A stretch of 64,000 nt of DNA from Naasia sp. SYSU D00057 (GTDB lineage Bacteria; Actinomycetota; Actinomycetes; Actinomycetales; Microbacteriaceae): NCBI RefSeq assembly GCF_017916505.1, contig NZ_JAFMSZ010000002.1, positions 62,001-126,000 of the forward strand, in the 5' to 3' direction. Positions 52,915 to 63,277 of the stretch are shown one piece after another. The notes beneath the pieces were generated by a model. That model had not been told where the DNA came from and searched no databases. It saw nothing but the letters and a program-made list of their open reading frames with translations. The translations under genes and the position numbers were made by a program. Positions within the stretch are counted from its first letter, which is position 1, and every line of letters starts with the position of its first letter.

Positions 52915-54363
52915 CTACTTGCCCTGGTTCGGCGTCGCGTAGACCGGCGCCGACACGCCCTCCGCACCGGGCAGCTTGTCCTTCGACGTGTCCTTCGCGA
53001 TCTTCGACTCCTGCGCGACCGGCCCGGGCGCGGCGGCGTCGGCCGCAGGCTTCGGGCGGGAGGCGAACGCCTCGAAGAACGCGCGGGGGTTGTCGAGGTT
53101 CTCGATCGGCGCGATGTCGCGGCCGAGCACGAACCCGAACACCCAGTTGCCGATGACGCGGATCTTGCGCTCCCACGTCGGGATGGCGAGACCGTGGTAG
53201 CCGCGGTGCATCAGCCAGGCGATCGGACCGGTCAGGCCGATCTTGCCGGACTGGAACGCACCGTGGCCGGGCCCGAGGCCTGCGACGGCGCCGAGGTTCT
53301 GGTGGTAGTAGTCCCGCGGCTCCTCGCCGCGGAGGACCGCCGCGATGTTCTTCGCGAGCTGCTTGCCCTGGCGGACCGCGTGCTGGGCGTTCGGCACGCA
53401 GAAGCCGCCGACGCCGCCACCCGTGAGGTCCGGGACGGCCGACACGTCGCCGGCGCCCCAGGCGCCCTCGACGATGCCGTCGTCGCCCTCGACCCGGAGG
53501 TCGGCGCGGACGCGGAGTCGGCCGCGCTGCTCGACGGGCAGGTCGGTGTTCTTCAGCATCGGGCTCGCCATGACGCCGGCGGTCCAGACGATGACGTCCG
53601 ACTCGAGGGTCTCACCGGTGGAGAGCTGGCAGACGCCGCCCTCGGCCGACTGGAGCTGGGTGTCGAGGTGCACGTACGCGCCGCGCTCCGCGAGGTTCTT
53701 CAGCACCTTGTGGCTGGTCTTCAGCGAGACCTCCGGCATGATCCGGCCCATGGCCTCGATCAGGTGGAAGCTCGTGTCCTCGAAGGTCAGCTGCGGGTAG
53801 AACTTCAGCAGCGCGCTGGCGAGGGAGCGCATCTCGGCGAAGACCTCGATGCCGGCGAAGCCGCCGCCGACGACGACGAAGGTGAGGAGACGCTGGCGCT
53901 CCGGCCCCGGAGGAAGGGTCGCGGCCTTGTCGAAGTTGGTCATGATCCGGTTGCGGATCTCGACGGCCTCCTCGATCGCCTTCAGGCCGATCGCCTGGTC
54001 GGCGACGCCCGGGATGGGGAAGGTGCGGCTCACCGAGCCGGCGGTGACGACGATGACGTCGTAGGTGATGTCCCACGGGTCGCCGACCTCGGGGGTGATC
54101 GTGGCGGTGCGCGCCGCGTGGTTGATCTGGGTGACCCGAGCGGTGATGACCGTGCTGCGCTTCAGGTGCTTGCGCTGGGCGACGATCGCGTGGCGGGGCT
54201 CGACGTTGCCGCCGACGACCTCGGGCAGGAAGGGCTGGTAGGTGAGGTACGGCAGCGGGTCGACGACCACGATCTCCGCCTCGCCCTTGGCGAGCTGCTT
54301 CTCGAGCTTCCACGCGGTGTAGAAGCCGGCGTAGCCGCCGCCGACAATGAGGATTCTGGGCAC
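52915..54363 (-). CDS. ndh: Type II NADH dehydrogenase (NDH-2), FAD-dependent
   Basis: 482 residues. FAD site ILIVGGGYAGFYTAWKLEK at the N-terminus, NADH site TFVVVGGGFAGIEVFAEM (about 165-182), and the quinone-side motif GVGGFCVPNAQHAVRQGKQLAKNI near 305. The C-terminal stretch LMHRGYHGLAIPTWERKIRV and VIGNWVFGFVLGRDI attaches it to the membrane, and a 40-residue polar tail follows. It passes electrons from NADH to menaquinone without pumping protons. The GTG start has AAGGAGAAG about 9 bases upstream. Confidence 0.94.
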   Translation of the reverse strand: MPRILIVGGGYAGFYTAWKLEKQLAKGEAEIVVVDPLPYLTYQPFLPEVVGGNVEPRHAIVAQRKHLKRSTVITARVTQINHAARTATITPEVGDPWDITYDVIVVTAGSVSRTFPIPGVADQAIGLKAIEEAVEIRNRIMTNFDKAATLPPGPERQRLLTFVVVGGGFAGIEVFAEMRSLASALLKFYPQLTFEDTSFHLIEAMGRIMPEVSLKTSHKVLKNLAERGAYVHLDTQLQSAEGGVCQLSTGETLESDVIVWTAGVMASPMLKNTDLPVEQRGRLRVRADLRVEGDDGIVEGAWGAGDVSAVPDLTGGGVGGFCVPNAQHAVRQGKQLAKNIAAVLRGEEPRDYYHQNLGAVAGLGPGHGAFQSGKIGLTGPIAWLMHRGYHGLAIPTWERKIRVIGNWVFGFVLGRDIAPIENLDNPRAFFEAFASRPKPAADAAAPGPVAQESKIAKDTSKDKLPGAEGVSAPVYATPNQGK

Positions 54364-54415
54364 CGGCCTGCTTCTCCTTGGTTCTGTTCACCCCTACAGG
54401 AACTGTCCAAGGGTA

Positions 54416-55675
54416 CTACCTGCGTTCCGCCCGCCTCGCCGCCCGCACCGTGCCGACGACCCCGCCCGCCAGCAGGAGGCCGAATCCGGTGAACAGCCCC
54501 GCCGGGAGCACCGCCTCGGAGAGGAGCGATGTGCGGGGCAGCGCCTGCCGCAGCCACTCGGGCAGCAGTTCGACGGGGTCGCGCGGGCCCTGCGGCTCGG
54601 CGGGGGCGGGCGCCGCTCCGGCCGTCTCCGATGGCTCGGGCATCGGCGTCTTCGCCTGCCGGTAGAGCTCGACCCACTTCTTCAGGTCGTAGGGCACGGC
54701 GAGGGGGTTCGCGTCGACGGCGGGCACCTCGGCGGTGACGGCCGCCTCCGCATCGATCAGGCCGTGGCCGTAGATCGGCCCCGGCACGGGATCGCCCTTC
54801 GGCGTCGCGGTGCGGATCAGCCGGTTGATCACGTTGTTCGCGTCCAGCTCCGGATGCGCGGACCGGATGAGAGCGACGACGCCCGAGACGATGGGAGCGG
54901 CGCCGCTCGTGCCCGACCAGTACACGGGGTCGCCCTCCGGCACGACGCCGACGAGCTCCTCCGAGGGCGCGGCGACGGCGATCGTGATGCCCTGACTGGA
55001 CGCGTCGAAGCTCGCGTCGCCCTCCCGGTCGACCCCGGCGACCGCGACGACGCCCGGGATGGTGGCCGGGGCGCCCACCTCGGTGGTGCCCGACCCGCGG
55101 TTCCCGGCGGCGGCGACGACCACCACGTCCTTCTCGAACGCGTAGAGGAACGCGTCGTCCCAGCTCTCCGGCCAGTCGAGCGTGTTCGTGGTGAGCGACA
55201 TGTTGATGACGTCGGCGCCATTGTCGACGGACCAGCGGACCGCCTGCGCGATCTGGTCCTCCACCTCGAGGCCGGCGCCGAAGCCGACCGAGACGGAGAG
55301 CAGCTTCGCCTCCGGGGCGACGCCGATCATCCCGGCGCCGGGCGCCGTGCCCCGTCCGGCGAGGATCGTGCCGACGAGGGTCCCGTGCTCCTTCCCGTTG
55401 CCGACGGGGGTGCGGCCGTCCGGGCTGCCGGCTCCGGACACGTCGATGCCGCCGACGACCGCCCCCTCGAGCTCGGGCACGTCCGCGATCCCGGAGTCGA
55501 TGACCGCGACCGTCACGCCGGCGCCGCGCGTGGTCGACCAGGCGTCGCTGATGCCGTAGTCGTCGAGCCAGTACTCGAGGTCGCGCACCGTGTCGGCGTG
55601 CGCGGGCAGCGGCGCCGCGAGCAGGAGCGCCGCGGCGCAGACGGCGGCCGCGAGCGCGCGGGGGCCTCGTCTCAC
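54416..55675 (-). CDS. Mycosin-type subtilisin-like serine protease (type VII secretion-associated)
   Basis: 419 residues. Signal peptide (1-27, ending AHA); S8 domain with Asp in VTVAVIDSGIAD, His in GKEHGTLVGTILAGRG and Ser in WSGTSGAAPIVSGVVALIR. The C-terminal membrane helix (AGLFTGFGLLLAGGVVGTV, about 393-412) and basic tail anchor it with the protease outside, exactly the mycosin plan. Mycosins belong to ESX/type VII secretion loci, but no eccC, esx or eccD gene is near. The GTG start has GGGGAGG 8 bases upstream. Confidence 0.88.
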   Translation of the reverse strand: MRRGPRALAAAVCAAALLLAAPLPAHADTVRDLEYWLDDYGISDAWSTTRGAGVTVAVIDSGIADVPELEGAVVGGIDVSGAGSPDGRTPVGNGKEHGTLVGTILAGRGTAPGAGMIGVAPEAKLLSVSVGFGAGLEVEDQIAQAVRWSVDNGADVINMSLTTNTLDWPESWDDAFLYAFEKDVVVVAAAGNRGSGTTEVGAPATIPGVVAVAGVDREGDASFDASSQGITIAVAAPSEELVGVVPEGDPVYWSGTSGAAPIVSGVVALIRSAHPELDANNVINRLIRTATPKGDPVPGPIYGHGLIDAEAAVTAEVPAVDANPLAVPYDLKKWVELYRQAKTPMPEPSETAGAAPAPAEPQGPRDPVELLPEWLRQALPRTSLLSEAVLPAGLFTGFGLLLAGGVVGTVRAARRAERR

Positions 55676-55764
55676 GCCTCCATCCTCCCCTCCTCGCACC
55701 GGTGGCGGCTCCCGCCTCGCGGGGCGCACTGTTCACGAAGCCGCGCGGTGGCCAGGATGGCGGC

Positions 55765-56334
55765 ATGAGCTTCCCGTTCTTCGACATGGGCGACGGCTAC
55801 GACCTCGTCCTGCGCGACCTCCACACCGTCGACGCTCTGCACGACCGCATCCGGCGCAACCGTCCTCGCCTGCGACTCATCGAGCCGTGGGCGGCGGAGG
55901 AGACGTCCCTCGACGCCGACCGTGCGCACACGCGGGCGCAGCTGGAGGAGTGGATGGAGGGCCGCGCGCTCCCTCTCGCCATCCGCTACCTGGAGGTGCC
56001 GATCGGGGCCGTCGGCCTCCGGATCGACCGCGAGATGGGCACCGCGACCCTCGCCTACTGGGTCGACGCCGCTGTGGAGGGACGCGGGGCCGTCACGCGC
56101 GCGGTGTCGGCCGTGGTCGCCTACGGCTTCAGCACGCTGGAGCTCGCGCGGATCGAGATCCGCACGTCCGCGTCGAACGAGCGGGCGCGAGCGGTCGCGG
56201 AGCGGGCCGGCTTCACTCTCGAGGGGGTGCTCCGCAGCGCCGCGGTGGTCGGCGACGAGCGGCAGGACGTGGCCGTGTACGGTCGGCTGGCGGGAGCCGC
56301 CGTGGCCGAGGAGGCGCCGCCCGAGGGCGACTGA
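55765..56334 (+). CDS. GNAT acetyltransferase (RimJ/RimL-like)
   Basis: 189 residues of the Acetyltransf_3 type. LRLIEPWAAEETS early on, TLAYWVDAAVEGRGAVTRAVSAVVAYGF (CoA loop EGRGAV) and IEIRTSASNERARAVAERAGFTLEGVLRSA are all characteristic of RimL-like ribosomal-protein N-acetyltransferases. The AGGATGG before the ATG is a weak ribosome site. It is divergent from the mycosin gene and convergent with DUF501. The true substrate may differ from RimL's. Confidence 0.85.
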   Translation: MSFPFFDMGDGYDLVLRDLHTVDALHDRIRRNRPRLRLIEPWAAEETSLDADRAHTRAQLEEWMEGRALPLAIRYLEVPIGAVGLRIDREMGTATLAYWVDAAVEGRGAVTRAVSAVVAYGFSTLELARIEIRTSASNERARAVAERAGFTLEGVLRSAAVVGDERQDVAVYGRLAGAAVAEEAPPEGD

Positions 56335-56865
56335 TCAGGCGGGCCGCCGGTCCCCCGTGGCCGGGTCGCCGGCGCGGCCGTCGTCCGGGCTCCAGTCGGC
56401 GAGCTCGAGGGCGAGATCCCCGATCGGGTTCACTCCTGGACCGGCCGCGAGGGAGTGCGCGGCGAGGGCGTGCAGGCATTTCACGCGGTTCGGCATGCCG
56501 CCGGCGCTGATGCCCGCCAGCTCCGGGACCACCTGGATGCTGTCGCGGTCGGCGAGGTACGCCTCGTGCGCCGCGCGGTAGCGGTCGCGGAGGTCCTCGT
56601 CCTGCTCGAGCCGCTCGTTGAGCTCGCGCATCAGCCCGTCGGCCTCGAGCTGCGAGATCGCGGCCGTGGCGCCCGGGTGGCTGAGGTAGTAGAGGGTCGG
56701 GAACGGCGTGCCGTCCGACAGCCGCGGCGCGGTCGCGACCACGGTCGGCGTGCCGGACGCCGTGCGCGCGGCGATGCCGAGCACGTCGCGGGCGGGCCGG
56801 CCGAGCTGCTCGGACACCAGCTCGATGTCGATCGGCTCCGGCGCCGGGAACGGCGGCCGGGTCAT
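56335..56865 (-). CDS. DUF501-domain protein
   Basis: 176 residues. IELVSEQLGRPARDVLGIAAR at the start, PFPTLYYLSHPGATAAISQLEADGLM and AGISAGGMPNRVKCLHALAAHSLAAGPGVNPIGD (with the conserved Cys-His) are the DUF501 hallmarks. It overlaps the ftsB-like gene by 4 bases and belongs to the eno-ftsB-DUF501 block conserved in actinobacteria. Function unknown; the Cys/His segment suggests metal binding or catalysis (inference). It ends directly against the convergent GNAT stop. Confidence 0.9.
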   Translation of the reverse strand: MTRPPFPAPEPIDIELVSEQLGRPARDVLGIAARTASGTPTVVATAPRLSDGTPFPTLYYLSHPGATAAISQLEADGLMRELNERLEQDEDLRDRYRAAHEAYLADRDSIQVVPELAGISAGGMPNRVKCLHALAAHSLAAGPGVNPIGDLALELADWSPDDGRAGDPATGDRRPA

Positions 56866-57344
56866 CCCTGGCCCCCCACCGGGGCGTCGCTGAGCCCCGC
56901 CGCGAAGTACGACGACAGCAGGGACGATGCCCAGTCGACCTTCGTCTCCTCGATGCCGGTGCTCGCCGGCTCCGGGTCGACGGCCTCGCCGGCGGCGACG
57001 TCGTCGATGATCAGGTACGGGTACTCGCCCGGCATCACGTAGAACAGGCGGTCGCGGGCCTGCGCCTTGATGTAGGCGGGATCGTCCCAGCGGGCGCGCT
57101 GCTCCTGCAGGTCCTCGACCGTCTGCCGCTGCTGCTCGAGGCTCGCCTCGAGCTGCGCGATCTCCTGGCGCTGCTCGATGAGCATCCGGAGGCTCGGCGC
57201 CAGGACCACGATCGACAGCACGACGAGCGCGAGCACGAGGATCGAGAACCCGGACAGCCGGATGCCGCGGAGCCAGGACTCCGCCGCGCTCTCCCGGGGA
57301 AGAGCGGGCGGGACCACGACGCGGGGCTTCGAGCGCTGGGGCAT
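56862..57344 (-). CDS. FtsB/DivIC-family septum formation initiator
   Basis: 160 residues. A basic N-terminal tail (about 1-30), one membrane helix (GFSILVLALVVLSIVVLAPS, about 31-50), then an extracytoplasmic coiled coil (RQEIAQLEASLEQQRQTVED) and the conserved ARWDDPAYIKAQARDRLFYVMPGE block. It is a structural partner of FtsL/FtsQ in the divisome. It begins 18 bases after eno and overlaps DUF501. Confidence 0.9.
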   Translation of the reverse strand: MPQRSKPRVVVPPALPRESAAESWLRGIRLSGFSILVLALVVLSIVVLAPSLRMLIEQRQEIAQLEASLEQQRQTVEDLQEQRARWDDPAYIKAQARDRLFYVMPGEYPYLIIDDVAAGEAVDPEPASTGIEETKVDWASSLLSSYFAAGLSDAPVGGQG

Positions 57345-57361
57345 CGATCCCCCTTCTCGCC

Positions 57362-59145
<1,784 letters not shown>

Positions 59146-59209
59146 CGCAGCTCTCCGGCCCTGCTCCGCCTGAACGGGATGCCGGCCGGGAGCCGCGAGG
59201 ATGGGAAGG

Positions 59210-59371
59210 ATGCGCCGATCCCCCCTGCTCATGCTGGCTCTGCTGATGGCGGTGGCGGGGATCGTCCTGCTGCACGCGGTGGGCGCGCCCCCGCTCTTCG
59301 TCCTCGGGTTCGCGGCGGTCGTGGTCGTGCCCGCCCTCGTCGTCACCGTCCGGCGCCGTCGCGCGCGCTGA
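59210..59371 (+). CDS. Small two-span membrane protein (53 aa)
   Basis: 53 residues: RRSPLLMLALLMAVAGIVLL, a short AVGAPPL turn, then FVLGFAAVVVVPALVVTV and a terminal RRRRAR. It forms a helical hairpin in the membrane with a basic end. The ATG follows GAGG at 9 bases. It lies between the YjbR-like gene and the convergent ACT-domain gene. Function unknown. Confidence 0.55.
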   Translation: MRRSPLLMLALLMAVAGIVLLHAVGAPPLFVLGFAAVVVVPALVVTVRRRRAR

Positions 59372-59399
59372 GCGGCCGGGGCCGCCGGGCCCCTCTGCG

Positions 59400-59798
59400 T
59401 CAGCCCCGCTGCGAGAGCCCGCGCAGGGCGCCCAGCGCGTCGTCCGCCCGGTCGAGGGGGACGAGCAGGTGGTCGTGGTGGTAGCCGGCGAACATGTTGC
59501 AGGGGATGCCGGCGCCGGCGAGCGCGGCGCTCACCGCGGCCGCCATGCCGACCGCCTCGAGGGACGAGTGCACCGTGAGGGTGATCCAGGCGCCCGTGAA
59601 GGCCCCGGCGAGCCGGCGCCGGTCGGCCTCCGGCTGCGTCAGCACGAGCGTGACGCCCTCGGCCTCACGGATCACCGCCGTGGCGGCGGCGAGGTCCTCG
59701 GGCGCCGGCTCGCGCACCGTGACGAGCACGTGCGGGTCGGGATGGCGCACCGGCTCGAGGGAGTTCAGCAGCTCGTCGAGGTCGGTGATGCCCGCCAT
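59400..59798 (-). CDS. ACT-domain protein
   Basis: 132 residues made of two ACT-like halves: LVTVREPAPEDLAAATAVIREAEGVTLVLT and WITLTVHSSLEAVGMAAAVSAALAGAGIPCNMFAGYHHDHLLVP, the second resembling ACT_7 domains with the YHHDHLLV end. Such proteins are thought to bind amino acids. The ATG overlaps the hisS stop (ATGA), so it is translated together with histidyl-tRNA synthetase. A regulatory link to histidine or amino-acid level is an attractive but untested idea. Confidence 0.82.
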   Translation of the reverse strand: MAGITDLDELLNSLEPVRHPDPHVLVTVREPAPEDLAAATAVIREAEGVTLVLTQPEADRRRLAGAFTGAWITLTVHSSLEAVGMAAAVSAALAGAGIPCNMFAGYHHDHLLVPLDRADDALGALRGLSQRG

Positions 59799-61042
59799 CA
59801 GCCGATCGGGCGCTGCTCGCCGAGGTTCCCCTCGGCGTCGAGGGTCGCGAACGACGTGTACCCGGTCGCCGCGACGGTGTCGAGCAGGCCCTTGAGGTTG
59901 CGGGGGCGGCGCTCCAGGCGCACCCGGGGCGCCGCGGCGAGCAGCTCGCGCTTGGCCGCGAGAAGCCGATCCGGCGGCACGTCGGCCCCGTGCACGAGCA
60001 CGACGCCGCCGGCGACCGAGCCGGCGTCGTCGGGCAGGAGATCGAGGATGCGCTCGAAGCCGATGGAGAAGCCGACGGCGGGCACCTCGGCGCCGAGGAA
60101 TCGGCCGATCATGCCGTCGTACCGGCCCCCGCCCGCGACCGAGCTGCCCGAGCCGGGGTGCGCGATCTCGAAGATCGTTCCCGTGTAGTAGCCCATCCCG
60201 CGCACGAGCGTGGGGTCGAACACCAGCTCGGCGGACGGGACGGCGGCGCGGAGCGCGAGCAGGTGCTCGTAGGCGGGGACGTCGAGCCACTCCGGCGTGG
60301 CGCCGTCGAGGAGGCTCCAGCCGGCCGACTCGATCAGCCGGAGCGAGTCCGCGATGCCGTCGGTCGGAACGCCGAGGTCGGCCAGCTCGGAGACGACGCC
60401 GTCGACGCCGACCTTGTCGAGCTTGTCGATCGTGATGAGGGCCCGCTCGCCGAAGTGCTCCGGGATGCCCCACGAGGCGAGAAGCCGGCTGAGGATGCGC
60501 CGGTCGTTGATGCGGACGCTGCTCCCGGTGAGGCCGAGGGCGTCGAGCGCGGCGGTGGTGGCGGTGATGAGCTCGAGCTCGGCGAGGGGACCGGGCTCGC
60601 CGAGGATGTCGATGTCGCACTGCACGAACTGGCGGTAGCGGCCCTTCTGCGGGCGCTCCGCGCGCCAGACCGGCCCGGTCTGCAGCGACCGGAACACGGT
60701 CGGCAGCTCCGCCCGGTGCGACGCGTAGTAGCGGGCGAGCGGCACGGTCAGGTCGTAGCGGAGGCCGAGGTCCGCGAGGCGCAGCGGATCCGAGGCGGTG
60801 GCGGCCTCCGTCAGGTCCTCGGCGGTGAGTCCGCGCTTCAGGACGCTGTACGCGAGCTTCTCGTTGTCCCCGCCCACGCCCGAGTGCAGGCGGGCGATGT
60901 CCTCGAGGGCCGGCGTCTCGATCTCGTCGAACCCGTGCTGGGCGTAGACGCGCTTGATGACGCCCAGCGCGCGCTCGCGGCGGGCCTTCTCGACGGGGAG
61001 GAAGTCGCGCATGCCGCGCGGCGGATTGACGGGGGAAGCCAC
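59798..61042 (-). CDS. hisS: Histidine-tRNA ligase
   Basis: 414-residue class II aminoacyl-tRNA synthetase. Motif 1 region is RGMRDFLPVEKARRERALGVI. Motif 2 is in FRSLQTGPVWRAERPQKGRYRQFVQCDID. The histidine-specific segments are LVRGMGYYTGTIFEI and the motif 3 AVGFSIGFERIL. The anticodon-binding domain is at the C-terminus. The GTG at 61042 (VASPVNPPRGMRD) is preferred to an upstream ATG that adds 20 unrelated residues. Confidence 0.94.
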   Translation of the reverse strand: MASPVNPPRGMRDFLPVEKARRERALGVIKRVYAQHGFDEIETPALEDIARLHSGVGGDNEKLAYSVLKRGLTAEDLTEAATASDPLRLADLGLRYDLTVPLARYYASHRAELPTVFRSLQTGPVWRAERPQKGRYRQFVQCDIDILGEPGPLAELELITATTAALDALGLTGSSVRINDRRILSRLLASWGIPEHFGERALITIDKLDKVGVDGVVSELADLGVPTDGIADSLRLIESAGWSLLDGATPEWLDVPAYEHLLALRAAVPSAELVFDPTLVRGMGYYTGTIFEIAHPGSGSSVAGGGRYDGMIGRFLGAEVPAVGFSIGFERILDLLPDDAGSVAGGVVLVHGADVPPDRLLAAKRELLAAAPRVRLERRPRNLKGLLDTVAATGYTSFATLDAEGNLGEQRPIG

Positions 61043-61075
61043 CGTCCGATTCTTCCATCCCGCCGGAACGCGCCC

Positions 61076-61116
61076 TCGCGCGGGTCGTGCGGACGACTGC
61101 ACCCCGCAGACCGCCG
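61076..61116. repeat. GCGCGGGTCG repeat, copy 1
   Basis: GCGCGGGTCGTGCGGACGAC followed by TGCACCCCGCAGACCGCCG occurs here just upstream of hisS. A closely similar stretch (GCGCGGGTCGCGCGGACAGC, then TGCACACCCCGCAGACCGTC) occurs at 63207-63248. Both are in short intergenic gaps. Confidence 0.55.
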
Positions 61117-61168
61117 CAGCCCCGCGGCGCGCCGCGAACGCGGTGCCGCGCGCTCCCCGGCGGACCGC

Positions 61169-61174
61169 TAGCGT
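61169..61174 (+). promoter_or_regulatory. -10 box of a leaderless-type promoter (ABC exporter operon)
   Basis: TAGCGT ends 6 bases before the GTG at 61181. Confidence 0.5.
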
Positions 61175-61180
61175 GACGCC

Positions 61181-62161
61181 GTGACCACGGACGCAGCCGC
61201 AGCCGGCCCCGCCGAGGGCGCGGCGTCAGCCGGCATCGTCGTCGCCGGGGTCGCCCGCAGCTTCGGCAAGGTCCACGCCGTCCGTGACGCGACGCTGACC
61301 GTCCCGTACGGATCCGTCACCGCGCTCGTCGGCCCCAACGGCTCGGGCAAGACGACGCTGCTGCTGATGCTCGCGTCGCTGCTGCGGCCCGACGCGGGAC
61401 GGATCCTGATCGCCGGCTCCGACCCGGTGACCGATCCGCGGGCGGTGCGGGCGGCGATGGGCTGGATGCCGGACATCCTCGGCTCGTGGGCGAGCCTGAC
61501 CGTGCGAGTCACCCTCGAGCTGACCGGCCGCCTGCACGGCATGCCGCGCGAGCGCGCCCGGCGCCGGGCGGACGAGCTCGTCGCCCTGGTTGGCCTCGAG
61601 GCGCTCGCCGACCAGCCCACGCGGGTGCTCTCCCGCGGCCAGAAGCAGCGGCTCAGCCTCGCCCGGTCGCTCGTGCACGACCCGCGCGTCCTCCTCCTCG
61701 ACGAGCCGGCGAGCGGCCTCGATCCCGCGGCCCGCGTCGAGCTGCGCACGCTCGTCCGCCGCTTCGCCGACGAGGGGCGCAGCGTCCTCGTCTCGAGTCA
61801 CGTGCTCGCCGAGCTCGAGGAGATGGCGGATGCGGCCGTCTACCTCGACGCGGGCACCACTGTCAGCGCGGAGCGCATCCGCCGGGCTCGGACCAGCCTG
61901 CGGGACTGGCGCATCCGAGCGCTCGACGCCGCCGCCCTCGAGGCTGCGCTCACCCGCCTCGGCGTGCCGGCTCGGCGCGACCACCTCGGCACGCTCGTGG
62001 GCGTCCGCTCCGAGACCGACGCCGCGGGGCTGCTCACCCGGCTGGTCGGCGAGGGCGTGCCGGTGGCGGTCTTCACTCCCGCGGTCGGCGAGCTCGAGCA
62101 CACCTTCCTCGACCTCACCCGCGACGCCGGCGCTCAGCCCGAGATCGGGAGCGAGTCGTGA
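61181..62161 (+). CDS. ABC transporter ATP-binding protein (exporter type)
   Basis: 326 residues. Walker A is VGPNGSGKTTLLLMLASLLRP (about 48-56), signature VLSRGQKQRLSLARSL (LSRGQ instead of LSGGQ), Walker B RVLLLDEPASGLDP. The C-terminal 100 residues (LRDWRIRALDAAALEAAL..EHTFLDLTRD) are typical of CcmA/DrrA-like ATPases. It overlaps the permease gene by 4 bases. Substrate unknown; no resistance or lantibiotic genes lie nearby. Confidence 0.9.
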   Translation: MTTDAAAAGPAEGAASAGIVVAGVARSFGKVHAVRDATLTVPYGSVTALVGPNGSGKTTLLLMLASLLRPDAGRILIAGSDPVTDPRAVRAAMGWMPDILGSWASLTVRVTLELTGRLHGMPRERARRRADELVALVGLEALADQPTRVLSRGQKQRLSLARSLVHDPRVLLLDEPASGLDPAARVELRTLVRRFADEGRSVLVSSHVLAELEEMADAAVYLDAGTTVSAERIRRARTSLRDWRIRALDAAALEAALTRLGVPARRDHLGTLVGVRSETDAAGLLTRLVGEGVPVAVFTPAVGELEHTFLDLTRDAGAQPEIGSES

Positions 62162-63201
62162 GCCGCTTCCTCTCCGGCGTCGGCACCGTCCTCGCCCTCG
62201 AGCTCCGGCAGCGGGTCCGCGCGCGCGGCTGGTACATCCTGCTCGGCGTCTACGTGCTGCTCATCGGCATCGTCACGCTGCTGCTGAGCCTGTCGCTCGG
62301 CACCTTCGCCGGCGGTGACGCCGGCAGCGGAGTGCTGTCGACGATCATCTACTTCGTGCTGCTGCTCGGCACGCTGGTGACGCCCGCCCTCAGCGGCAAC
62401 GCGATCAACGGCGACCGGACCGACGGAACGCTCGCGACGACACAGGTCACCCAGATCAGCACCGGTCAGCTGGTGGTCGGCAAGTTCGTGGCGGCCTGGG
62501 TTTCGGCGCTCGCGTTCCTCGCCGCGAGCGTTCCCTTCCTTCTCGGCGCCGTGCTGCTCGGCGGGGTCCGGGCGGACACTGCGCTCGTGTCGATCGTCGT
62601 GCTCGCCGTGGAGCTCGGCGTGGTGGCGGCGATCGGCGTCGGCCTGTCCGGGCTGCTCGCGCGGCCGCTGTTCTCGATCGTCGTCACCTACCTCGTCGTG
62701 GCGGCGCTGAGCATCGGCACGCTCATCCTCTTCACCCTCGCGGGGCTCGCCACGCAGAGCACGGTGACGAGCACCTACCGCTACGCCGAGTCGATCGACG
62801 AGGACGGCGATCCCGTCTGCAGCGCCGTGCAGGAGGACACCTACACGATCCCGCGCTTCGACCCCTACTGGGGCGTGCTCGTCGCGAACCCCTACGTCGT
62901 CCTCGCCGACGCCGTGCCCACGGCCTTCGACGACGACGGGAACCCCGTCGACCTGTTCGGCTTCCTCAAGACGGGGGTGCGACAGGCGCAGATCCCGCCG
63001 GACCTCGACGTCGAGTACGACGACTGCGCCGGCGAGTTCCCGCCCTCCCCCACCGCCCAGGAGATCATCGAGCGCACCGTCCCGGGCTGGTTCGTCGGGC
63101 TGGGCCTCCACGCCCTGCTGGCGGGCGGCCTGCTGGCGGCCGGCTGGTCCGCGACGCGCACCCCGGCTCGGCGCCTGGCCCGCGGCAGCCGCATCGCCTA
63201 G
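62158..63201 (+). CDS. ABC transporter permease (ABC-2 type)
   Basis: 347 residues with about six membrane segments. LALELRQRVRARGWYILLGVYVLLIG opens the first and TPALSGNAINGDRTDGTLATTQVTQISTGQLVVGKF is the conserved cytosolic loop of ABC-2/NosY-like permeases. A large external domain (about 195-300) holds two cysteines (DPVCSAVQ and DDCAGEF) that may pair. The GTG start overlaps the ATPase stop (GTGA). It ends convergent with mazG. Confidence 0.88.
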   Translation: MSRFLSGVGTVLALELRQRVRARGWYILLGVYVLLIGIVTLLLSLSLGTFAGGDAGSGVLSTIIYFVLLLGTLVTPALSGNAINGDRTDGTLATTQVTQISTGQLVVGKFVAAWVSALAFLAASVPFLLGAVLLGGVRADTALVSIVVLAVELGVVAAIGVGLSGLLARPLFSIVVTYLVVAALSIGTLILFTLAGLATQSTVTSTYRYAESIDEDGDPVCSAVQEDTYTIPRFDPYWGVLVANPYVVLADAVPTAFDDDGNPVDLFGFLKTGVRQAQIPPDLDVEYDDCAGEFPPSPTAQEIIERTVPGWFVGLGLHALLAGGLLAAGWSATRTPARRLARGSRIA

Positions 63202-63206
63202 CGCGC

Positions 63207-63270
63207 GGCGCGGGTCGCGCGGACAGCTGCACACCCCGCAGACCGTCGCGAGTCGTCCGCAGGGCCCGCG
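63207..63270. repeat. GCGCGGGTCG repeat, copy 2
   Basis: This copy is followed by GTCGTCCGCAG, which is the inverse of the CGGAC-containing part, so the whole 60 bases can fold back on itself. It fills the gap between the ABC permease and mazG and could act as a bidirectional terminator. Confidence 0.5.
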
Positions 63271-63277
63271 CGAGCGG

